Shown: piece after piece, positions 45,613 through 57,600 of the stretch | Layout: each line of letters begins with the position of its first letter | Numbering within the stretch: the stretch's first letter is position 1 | From: Astropecten irregularis | Taxonomy: Eukaryota; Echinodermata; Asteroidea; Paxillosida; Astropectinidae | Length of the DNA: 64,000 nt | NCBI GenBank assembly: GCA_963971285.1 | Contig: OZ020247.1 | Coordinates: forward strand, 10,498,614 to 10,562,613 | Direction of reading: 5' to 3' | Position numbers and translations under genes: made by a program | The notes under the pieces: generated by a model | Database searches by the model: none | Told to the model about the DNA's origin: nothing | The model's input: only the letters and a program-made list of their open reading frames with translations

Positions 45613-48600
45613 TCATCCATATGCTGAAATATGCTGTTGTGCTTTTTTCATTCAAGCTGAATCTCTGTTTTCCTTTTCAAACCAGAGAATCTATTTCTGA
45701 ACATCATCAAAAAAATGTAAGTTTCTTTTTAATAGCCGTTCACCCAAGGTGCGTCATGTTGTTGACCAGCATTGGAACTGGCAGCATCATTCATGGTGAT
45801 CACCAGAACGATCAACAAGTCACAGCCAGAGCCGGAGCTTTAGACGGGACTGAGATTTGGAAAAGCGAAAGGGCCCTAATTGTGTCCTCAATTGATAGGC
45901 AAAGAGATAATGATCCATGAGCTTTTAGTATATGCACCACATCAAACCAGTAATCGTCAAACTGACCACATGTATCTCCAGAGAAATCGGATGGACACTC
46001 GCACGTCTGTCCCATGGATGCACTGCAAGTCCCGCCATTCTTACAGGTTACGCCCTCAACGCATTCCCCTGATACTGATCATCCATACAAATCAAAACAA
46101 ATAGGTTGTGTGCTGTTAATATTTCTGGGTTAATGAAATATAATGAGGCAAGGGCCGCAGAATCAACTACCATTGTAAAGTGGATAGCTCTGGCACAGTG
46201 CACGATGGTACAGTGGAACGCCACTATTTTATAACAAACATGATGGGATAGTGGTTGTTCGTTATAGTGTACAATGTTCAGCATGCCTATTTTTGTACAT
46301 AAAAATTGGGAGCCAAGTATGATGTTCAGTATACCAAATGTTTGGTATAGTGGTGTTCGTTATAGTGGCGTTCCACTATAATGTTTGCCCATTAGAGATA
46401 TTGAGGCTGTCCAATTACATAAAAACCTCGTACTTACCCAAGTTGGGCAGTACCTGGATCGATTTAGGACACTACAAAATCATGCACTGCAGCAGGATGT
46501 CAAAGTATAAAGTGTAGAAGTGTGCTGTTATATAAATAAGATAGTTTGCAGTGACACCATGTAATCTCTTCTTTGAGTGTGTGTGGTTCTGAGAAGAACC
46601 GGTGGTTTAAACACTTGACGTTCCGAACACCGTGCTCTGTTTGTCTTCAGGAGGGTAAGCACAGGGGAAACTGACTGACTATTGGGGTCACCACCAATGT
46701 AGGGCTGGATGGCTCAGTTGGTAGAATGCTGTACGGTATTCAGGAGGTCGGCGGTTCGAATCCCACTCCAGTCAATTTTTCTTTGTTCAACATTCATATA
46801 TATGCATTGTTAACTTGGTACATTGATTTTCATTTTCAAAGTGTAAGAGTAGTTACTTGGTTACAGTGCTCACATATTAATAGTTCTTGGTTAAGGAGTG
46901 TGGTTAGGTTATAAAATTCCGTTTATACTGGTATGTGGGTGATGCAAGATTCCAAGATGCACTATTATTACCTTGTGCACATGTTGACCCAGTGTATCCG
47001 GACGCACAAGTACAAGTGTACGTATTGCCACTCACAGCGCAAGTTCCACCGTTTTGACAAGGGTTGGTACCACAGGGATCTGGCACTAAATGAGTTATAT
47101 TATTAGAATTAATATGCATATTAATACAGGGAGGGATATACATGTACATTGGGTGGAGACTGGCAGTTTTAGCATGACGGATAACTGATAAGTTTTATTG
47201 TTACGAGTATTATTTAGAAAGATTTGAGGCTTTGCATGGTGACAATCGGTACGTGGATCGGTTTGCGGAAACACCATGTAATAATCGTTCGTACTTTCGC
47301 ACTTCTATATCGTTTGCACTTCTATATTCATTCGTAATTAGGTCTCTCACGTGTATTATTGTTGAGATGCTTTTTTTTTACCTTGTTCACTACATGTTGA
47401 CCCAGTGTATCCGGATGCACAAGTACAGATGTATGTCATGCCACTCACAGCGCAAGTTCCACCGTTTTGACAAGGGTTGGTACCACAGGGATCTGACACT
47501 GAATGAGTTATATTATTAGAATTAATATGCATATTAAGACAGGGAGGGATATACATTGGGCGGAGACCGGCAGTTTTAGCATCACGTACTGATATTACTG
47601 ATAAGTTTAATTGTTAGTTTACGTGTATTATTGTTGAGATGCTTTTTTTTTTACCTTGTTCACTACATGTTGACCCAGTGTATCCGGACGCACAAGTACA
47701 AGTGTATGTCATACCACTCACTGCGCAAGTTCCACCGTTTTGACAAGGGTTGGTACCACAGGGATCTGGCACTGAATGAGTTGTTAAAATTAGTATTAAT
47801 TAATATATTAATGCAGGGATATCAAGTTTGTCAGATATTGAAAGCAGTTTTAGCATTATTGAATAAAAATTATTACTGATGCCTCAGTCACATTTGCTCT
47901 ATGGCTAGCATACGGCAGCCATATGTATCTGAAATCAAGAGATACATACAGGGCCGCAGAAAATCTGTGGCGGACTCATATAATTTTTACAGGCCGTAGG
48001 GGTACGGTGGCTTATGTAGAATTATACCACAGAGTTTTAACTCTTACGTTTTAACTTTTACGTTCACAGTAGCAATTATACTCGCCGTGGCCATACCCTA
48101 GAACGGTTCTACAGCAGCCGTACGTCGAGCATACGGTGGTCTTGTGTTTGCTGTGCGGCTGCAAACATTCCAAGGGCACCCCAGGGCTCATAATTTGGTT
48201 GGCTCAAAATCTGGATACCTCGAAGTTTTTGTGCATTCCCCTGAGGTTCAATTTAACAAGATTTCACTGCATCTATACATTTTAGGGGTTGATGTGGGCG
48301 GGATGGGGTAGGGTGTGTCAGACAGAGGTTACACAGTTTTGTTCAAACCACCACCATTATTAATTTTATACAAGCAGACTCACCACTACTCTGACAATTC
48401 TGTCCTTGGAATGCACTTGTGCATGTGCAGGTGTATTCAGTATTAGATATGTCCATCGTGCAAGTGCCACCATTCAGGCACGGGTTAGAATCGCACGGTC
48501 GGCTTTGCACTGTGGTTATCACAGGCGGCGATGTTGACACTACATACAGCACACATACATGTATAACATGAAACATCACACAAACAGTTTTACTACTGAC

Positions 48601-51600
48601 AAAGCACTATATAGCGGTTCTCCTCTTTTAAATTATCCCCCCCCCCCAAGAAACGTGTAGGTGCTTGCATCAATAGTGCTCCGCACTAATGACGTCACAA
48701 AATCCCCGGATGTCAGACAAACATTGACTCACACACGTAGTGTATATGCATGTACACACGTTTGCACGGTTGCAATGTTTGTCTGAGATCCGGTGCTATT
48801 TTAGACCAAGTGCGGAGCGCTATACAATCATTTCCCAAGGTTTTGGATTTTAACATGCAGTAACTGTGGTAACTGTACTGTGCAAAAATTATACTAATGT
48901 ACAAGTGTTGCCTGAAATTCATTTCTTTTGCTAGGTGTGCCTTTTGCTCATCTGAAGCTGCCTGTATTAGACAACTTTGCGAAACACTGATTGTCATTTT
49001 AATTTTTCAGGCAAAGTACTCATAACAAACCGGGTACAATGACTTTGTAAGCGTACACACTGGGTTAATACTCTACAGCTCTGCAACTAGGTACTTGCAT
49101 CATGTAAAGCGGGCAAGCACTAAAATTGAGCCCTTTAGCTAATTCCAACTTCTGCTATAATGACAACAGAAAATCACACAATTTGAAATGGATTTTTTTT
49201 CTTTCTTTGTTCAAACTTCTTCGGATTAGATTTCCAATAACAGAACAGCTCCCTTTTTTTGCCTTTGCGTTTTTTGCGCCCCCTAATAAAGTGGCGCCCG
49301 GGGCACGTGCCCCTGTTGCCCCACCCTAGTTATGCCAGTAATGCCACTGTAATAGCTCTTGGATTAGGAGTGTTGTTGGATTATCAAATTCTGTTACAGG
49401 TTTGTGGGTGACTTTCCAAGATGTACTATTATTACATTGTTCATTACATGTAGGCCCAGTGTATGCGCATGTTAATATTAACATATTGATGCAGGGATAT
49501 CAAGTTTGTCAGATATTGCGGGCAGTTTTAGCAATGTTACTATAAAGCATAATACTGGTAAGCTACATTGTACAGATTTATTACTTTGGAGATGTCCTCT
49601 AACCTTGTTGGTCACACATTGACCCAGTGTATCCGGACGCACAAGTACAAGTGTACATAATGCCACTCGCAGCGCAAGTTCCACCGTTTTGACAAGGGTT
49701 GGGACCACAGGGACCTGGCACTGAAGGAGTTATTGGAATTAATTTGAATATTAATGTACGGATTATGAATTAAGTTTGGTGAGTGGACAAAAACAGGATC
49801 AGCATTATTGGTTTCAGATTGATGGGAGACTTTGGAGAATCTGTCTTCAAGTCAACAAACAGCCCACGCGCACGCAATTGTTAGCATGCGCGAGTTGTTT
49901 TGCGCATGCGCTGTTGTGCGTGCGCATGCACTGTTGACCTGTAGACAGATTCTCCAAAGTCTCCCATTGGTTGATTATTATATTTGGGAATGCGTTTATT
50001 ATTACCTATTTGGCCACATGTAGTCCCAGTAAATCCAGTCTGACAAGTACAAGTGAATTTGTTGACACCCGTAGTTACTCCACAGTTCCCTCCATTCTGG
50101 CAAGGGGCGGAGTCACAGGGAGTAGACACTGCATAAATTAAGGAAATTGGTAAAACAGGGATATTAAAGGTACTATAATTTCTTAAAGTGATGGTACAGC
50201 ATTGGTAAGACAAAATACACTTCAAGATCACAGATTCACATAAAACTTACACAGTATAATGGTGATGATAGGAGAAAACATCCCATGAAATATTTTTGGC
50301 TGAAATGCCATATTCGTTGAGAAATGAAACTACTTTCCGATTGGAATAAATCACTTCGAAGCGATTTATTCATTCGTTGGAATGTGTAAACAGGTTTTGA
50401 GGGCCGTCTATTAAGTACGTACGCACGAAGGGGGGAGGGGGTTGTTACCGATGCGTACACCATGCAAACAGGGGGGGAGGGGGTTTTCAGGCCAATGCGT
50501 TTTCTTCCACAAAAAAATGTGGAAGTGACTTCCTAATAACGGTAGGCCCCCCTACTGGCTGGGATTACTGTGACATTTCAATGATGCTAAAGCAAGGTAC
50601 CACAAGAAGTGAAAAACTTAATGTGGAATGCGTATGCGTACAGGGGGGAGGGGGAGGGGGGACCACTTTGTACGCCATGCGTACAGAGGGGGTGGGGGGT
50701 AAAAAAAGTCGGCATTTCGTGCGTACATACTTTATGGACAGCCCCTTTCACTATTTTCTCGTGACCCACAATGGCTGATTGACCTCAAACTTCTACAGGT
50801 TTGTCAGTTAAGGTACATGATGGATTACATAATGTGCTTTCACTGTCAGCAACAGTTTTGTAGCAAAAACCAGTTCTGTACCATCCCTTTTAAGTCTTTT
50901 CTCTTTTATTTTTTATCTTTAAAAGATCCAAAAAAAATTTTGGTCATTGGTTTTACTCTTTTCTGGATAAATACAGCATTTCGGGAAGAAACAATTTAAC
51001 GGTATGTTTCTACCATCACCATCTTCATACCCTGTATAAAGTTATAGGTAAATCTGTGAAGATTTCTGTATCGGTATGCTACCAAAGTATGATACTACCT
51101 TTAAAATAGGTATGTATGTATTTGTTATCTGGGAAAGAACCACTGATTTTGAAGTATTTTCAGTTGAGACAAAGAGACCCCCTAAAAATGTACAGGCATG
51201 AAAAAGCTGCCAGGCCCAAATACTTGGACCCACGACTGATTAAAACAGTAAACATTTAGGATAGAAGTTATATTACCTAGTAGAGTACACAAAGTTCCCA
51301 TATATCCAGATGCACAAGTACAAGTGTATGCATTGCCATTCACTGTACAAGTTCCATCATTGGCACAAGGGTTAGAATCGCAGGGACCAGCCACTGTATT
51401 ATAGGGGTTAAAATGTTATGTTAAATATTAATGCAGGGTTTAAACATTTGATGGAGTCATGTAGTTTTAGCATTAATGATTTAGTTAAATAGTTATAATG
51501 GATGAATAGGTGATTGCTCTCTTTTGTTTCAAATTCCTGATTTGTGGTATTTTGTTTCAGATGGCAGACAAAATCTTGATGTAACAATCAAAAACAACAT

Positions 51601-54600
51601 GTAGACTTTTCTTTTGAAACATCACAGATCGGGTTTCTGCCAACCAAGCTGGCGGAAACTATGGCGAGCCATCAAAGCCAGGCATAAAAAACAACCACAA
51701 AGTTGAACACAATTTGTACTCAACATTTTATAAACATTGAAAGATATTGCTAAGTGTAATGGAAACAACCCAAGCAATCATATTAAGCATTTTGTACAGC
51801 TATGGAAAGTTTGCAAAAATGTTTAATTTGGTCACGCCGTCTGTCAAGAAGACGAAATGATTTGCAACATTTGGCCGCTCATGCCAAGTATTGGCAACCA
51901 CCAGTCAATGTTTGTTAACAAAAGAAAGGTCTATTTGCGTTGTTAACTCGGTACTTTTATTTTCATTTGCAAAGTGAAAGAGTGATAGTTACTTGATTAC
52001 ATGTGCTCACATCTTAGCTCTTGGTTAATTAAGGAGTGTTGTTACATTATCAAATGTTGTACTCTCTCTCCTGAGGACGACTAGAGCACACTAGTCGAAA
52101 CGTCGAGAATCCACTCTCATCGGTCCTTTTCAGGACAACACATCTTCCTAAAAGAGTTTTGTACATGGTGTCACCGCAAGCCTTACTCATTCTGATTACA
52201 TGTGCTCACATCTTAGCTATGGATTTATAAGGAGTATTGTTACGTTATCAGATGTTGTTGTCTGGGTGACTTTTCAAGATGTGGTACTATTATTACCTTG
52301 GTCATTACATGTTGACCCAGTGTATCCAGACGCACAAGTACAAATGTATGTCATACCACTCGCAGCGCAAGTTCCACCGTTTAGACAAGGGTTGGAACCA
52401 CAGGGATCTGGCATTGAATGAGTTCGGCAAAATTATTTGTTAGTTGGGGTAATTAAGCTTGGTATTATGAACAAGCAGGGAAGAATGGAAGATTTGAGGT
52501 TGGCATGAAATGGGAACAAGTTGTTTGAAGGGAGGGCCTGACGTTCCGATCCAAGCAGGATCTTTATCAACAGATACATGTTTTGGGATCAATATGTTAC
52601 TTATTTATTAACATTAAGTTACAAATGAATACCACAGAGACGTACAGTATGTGTACAGTAAGGTTTGTGTATATAACAATTATACACGAACCTTTGGTGC
52701 ATAGGTGGCAAGTACGTTAGGGACTCGCTTCTCACCAATGCCCAGGTTCTATCCCGGCAATTGGGTCATTTACATGTGAGTAGAGTTGTGCATTTGGTTC
52801 TCTCCTATGCTTCGAGGGTTTTTCTCCGGTTTTCCTCCCTCCACAAAAACCAAACACTTTAGATCTTATGCTGTGCTTCGTGATCATACATGGGTTGATG
52901 TGGCTGGATGCCAAAGGGCGCCCATGAAATCCTGTTACTCAGTCACGTGTAGCACCATCCTTCCTTATTAATAATTTCAATTGCTGGGAACCTCTGGAAA
53001 ACATTGTGTTTCACTGTGCAGGTAAACCCAGGGCAAACAAGAAAGTCAACGAATTTGCTTGGCTCAAAATTTGGATACCTCAAAGCAGGTGCGGTTCTAC
53101 TTGGGGGCTTGGGGGGGCTGTAGCCCCCCAAAATGTTTGTCTAGCCCCCCAAAAAAATGCAAGTGAAAAAAAAATTCTTTAAAATACTGGATTTTTTCAG
53201 TTATTAAGCGCCAATTACATAAAAACGCGTTGTGAGGGCTATAATGTGCATGTTTTTTTACCCCTAATAAGACATAGCAGAAGCGAGTGTTAGAAGAACC
53301 CAAAATATTGGGTCTTCTAGCCCCCCAAAAAAATAATGGCTCTTCTAGCCCCCCAAAAATGTTGACTCTAAAACCGCGCCTGCCTCAAAGTTTGTGTCCA
53401 TTCCCCTGAGGTTCAATTGAACAAGATTTCACTGCATATATATTTGTTAAGGTTTTGATGTGGGTGGGATGGGGTGTGTCAGACAGAGGTAACACAGTTT
53501 TGTTCAAACCACCACCATTATTAATGTTATACAAGCAGACTCACCACTACTCTGACAATTCTGTCCTTGGAATGCACTTGTGCATGTGCAGGTGTATTCA
53601 GTATTAGATATGTCCATCGTGCAAGTGCCACCATTCAGGCACGGGTTAGAATCGCACGGTCGGCTTTGCACTGTGGTTATCACAGGCGGAGACGTTGACA
53701 CTACATACAGCACACATATAACATGAAACATCACACAAACGCTTCAACTACTGAACTAGTGACAAAGGACTGTATGTTCTAAAGTTGTTTTCACCCGAGA
53801 AACACGGACATGTAGATGCTTGCATTAATGCAATTATTTCCCAAGGTTTTGGCTTTAGAATGGCAACTGTACTGTGCAAATATGATACTGATGTACAAGT
53901 GTTGCCTGAAATTCAAGAACTTCATTTTAAATTTGTTGCCTCAATTTACAGCAACATTTCTTTTTCTAGGTTCGCCTTTTGCTCATGTTTCTAAAGATAT
54001 GCCAGCTGCCTATACCAGACAACTGTGCAAAACATTGATTGTCATTTTAATTTTTCGGAAAATGTACTGGTACTGGGGCCTTTCTCAAAGCTCGGCTCCG
54101 GCTCTGGCTCCGGCTTAGGCTCTGGCTCCGGCTTCATTTCTTGAGTCCATTCTAAAATAACGCGTATCAAAATAGAGGCTTTTTGCTGTGGTTCGGAAGT
54201 AGATTCTCTGGTTTGAAAAAGAAAATAGAGCTTCAACTTAATGAAAAACCGCAACCTATATTTTCAGCGCGGTTGACAGAGACAAAGCCGGAGCCTGAGT
54301 TGGAGCAAAGCTTTGAGAAAGGCCAATGTATAAGGATCACAAATGTACAGACTGGGTTAATACTCTACAACTCTGCATCTAGGTACTTGCGTCGTGTCCA
54401 AAAATGACACAAAACAGAAGGTAAAGTGTTTACAGTATGTGACATGGCATACCGGATGATGGAAAGTCTCACGTTGTCGTACTTGTCTGTTCACAAATTC
54501 AACAGGCAGGCTAATCTCCCATAATGTCTTGGAACTTTCTTACAGCAAATTTCAGTGGTAATGAGAAAAAGTATACCGATTCTGGTTTTTGTGCGAGTCC

Positions 54601-57600
54601 TTTCGCATACCATGTATCATGATACCAAATCACATACCGGTACACACCATGGCAAAATTTCATAGAGCAGCTTAAGCACAAAATTTAATTAAGCATGAAA
54701 AGTCTTCCTTGATCAAACAGGATTACCAACCCAGTTTTCATGTGATGTTTAAGTTGACTTGTATTCGCCATTTTTTGCTGAGCATAATAGTTTTGGTTGG
54801 TATACCGATTTTATTTACCAAGGTTTTTGGTGCATAAGCAAATTTTGGTGCTTAAGCAGCTCTATGAAATTGGACCCACATGACTGCTCATTACAACGAG
54901 CAATGAGCACTATATTAGCACAGGGATAATTTTGGTGAGATACTGTATGTAGCTCTATGAACAAACACTGTGGGCACTTGCTGACATTTTGCAGTTGATA
55001 CTGTCACACAATTTTTGAATATCATTGAACTTAAAGTCTAGGTGCATGTTACCTTTGCCAGAATAAATCAATTCAAGGTATATATTCTCTCACAATATTT
55101 TTGGCCATTAATAAATTTAGATTTCTTCTAACAACTTTAGTACAATCATCAAAAAACCACAAGGGAAACTGACTGAATTTAAAGTCATTGAAAAGTGAAC
55201 CAAGACAAATAGACTGGAGCGGGATTCGAACCGGCGATCCCTTGAATACGTTCAGGTGCTCTACCAACTGAGCCATCCAGCCCTACGTTGGTGGTGACTC
55301 CAATAGTCAATTATCTTTGTTCGTTTGGCAGTCAGAAGCCATGACTATTGGGGTCACCACCAACGTAGGGCTGGATGGCTCAGTTGGTAGAGCACCTATA
55401 GGGTATTCAGGAGGTCGCCGGTTTGAATCCCACTCCAGTCAACTTGGCCAATTTGTTGACAAACTGCGCATCTTTCTACATGCGCAGTTTGTGGACAAAA
55501 TCGTAATGGGCCAACTCGTTGCAAACTCATAGTGGCGCACTATTGTGAAACACCCGTATTGAAGAACTATTATAAAAAAGTATCATGGATTTTTCATGAT
55601 TTTTCTGAGATTTGGTATCTAGAGCAGTTCAAACACCTTGCACAAAATTAAATCTTCACTTGGACGTAGTGTAAAACTGAAGTCAAATGTCAAGAAGGCC
55701 CATGTATTAATGCAGTAATATTAAAGTTGGTTACAACATATTAAAACTAAATGTATGCATATTATTAACTCTTTCTATTAAAATGCATCAGTTAATAGCT
55801 ACAAACAAAATAGCAAGCATAAAATTACATTCAAATTAAAAATTTAGTACATTCTACTTTTTGAAATGACTACTTGTAGAAGATGACATCTTTTGATTAG
55901 AAGTGAAGCACTTTTGATCATTGTGAAGCGCGTTTGAATATTGATTTTTTTTAAATAGAAATAGCGCTATAGAAATGAAATAAATGTTAAAATGTTAAGT
56001 GTAAACATGGAATCTTGATTGTTCATCAAACACATTGTAGGTTTTTTTTTCAGTTTCAATCTTACCTCCTGGCTGAGTGGTACAGTTTGTACCTGTGTAT
56101 CCATTGACACACGTACATGCGTAGCTTATACCCTGACTAGTTAACGAACATTGACCACCATTTTGACATGGGTTGTTGGGCTCACAAAGGGTCGTGGCTG
56201 CAAAAGAAAGATAAAGTTGCCCTTTAAAACACAACCTGATACAATTGGGGGAAGTGTTGCCCTCTTCACTACGTACCCTCTGTATTAAATTTTGTTAGAA
56301 CTATAATCCTTAAATTTCTTGACATAAAAAAAACAACATTTATCTCACACTGAACACAGAAAGAGTCTTTTTGGATGATTTTTCTCTCAACAAAGATAAG
56401 GCTCCCATATCTGACGTCACAAAATCACATTTGTCTGCTGCCCCCATTGACGAAATTAAAAAATCTGAATTTGTTTGGGGAAAAAAAAGAATCTATTTCT
56501 GTATTCAGTGTGAGATAAATGTGCTATTTTCTCATTTTAAGTTTTAAATTTAAGGATCTAATAATAGTTCTAACAAATAAAGCGAAGTTTGTTGAGTGTT
56601 GAACATCCTCTTTTAATAATTACCTGTCATAATTTACTCGACTTAAATACCAATCATTTCTCATCAGTATTAAAAGTTGTAGCAGCCAAAAAAAAAGAGA
56701 CGAAGAATTTGCTGAAATAAGGCCCCGCTTCTTTTAGCTGATGACTGAATTTCCACTATCTCGTCCTGCCACTCACATTATTTCATCATAACAAAAGTTT
56801 GCATGCATTTGCTCATGAGGCCATTGCAAACCATTTTTCAGTATACGTGCAAAGTGTTTTTTTTATTATGTTTATTCCTGCGTAGCTTTCGAAAAGCATG
56901 TCTGATAAATTTGAACCAAATACCAAATTACCATTAAATAGAGAATTTTATCAGCTTTCCTACTATGTGCAATTCAATAAATAAACACAGGCTGTACATC
57001 GATCATGCCTTTTTAAGTTAAAAAAAAAAAAACAAGCTTGTAAGAATCCTATGAAAGTATCTTTTTTTATCAAATAAATGCATCAACTCCTTACGCTCAG
57101 ACTGAGCAATCTTCATCAAATGAGGGCGCTTTCCCTAGTTGCAAACTGAAGACCCACTCTTTTACCTCATGTAGCAATTGTCGAGATTGAATCAGATCCA
57201 ATCTACGCCTTTTTGACTTAAAGAAAAAGCTGAACATTATTTCTTTGACGACCGTTTCCGTATGTCTTCAAGCACTCTGCACTATACTGACGAGTGCGCA
57301 TGTGTGTGTAGGGCGCGTGGCACAAGAAATGCGCATTCCGTGTATTGAACTTTTCGTTATGCAGAACTATAATACTCCTCATAACATCTCACTCACGTGT
57401 AGAACAGCCAATCCCGTGATATCCAGGGTTGCAGACGCACTGATATGTACCAGGGTTATTACTGGATTGATAACAAAGACCATTGTTAGTACAAAGGGTG
57501 GCATCCAGACAAAATGTATCTGTGGAAATAGAAGAATAAGAATTCGTTTAAACAATCATTATTTTTTTTAGAGCGTCATTTTGATAATAATCAATATTCA

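Noticed and set aside
45528-45920. 130-codon plus-strand frame with (GS)n repeats
   Set aside because: Produced by the GGCTCA repeat of a MITE; continues into an EGF exon in antisense.
45812-46068. Long unspliced reading of EGF exon 13
   Set aside because: The frame stays open past the sixth cysteine, but a phase-1 GTCAGT donor right after it matches all other EGF exons and the added peptide has no domain.
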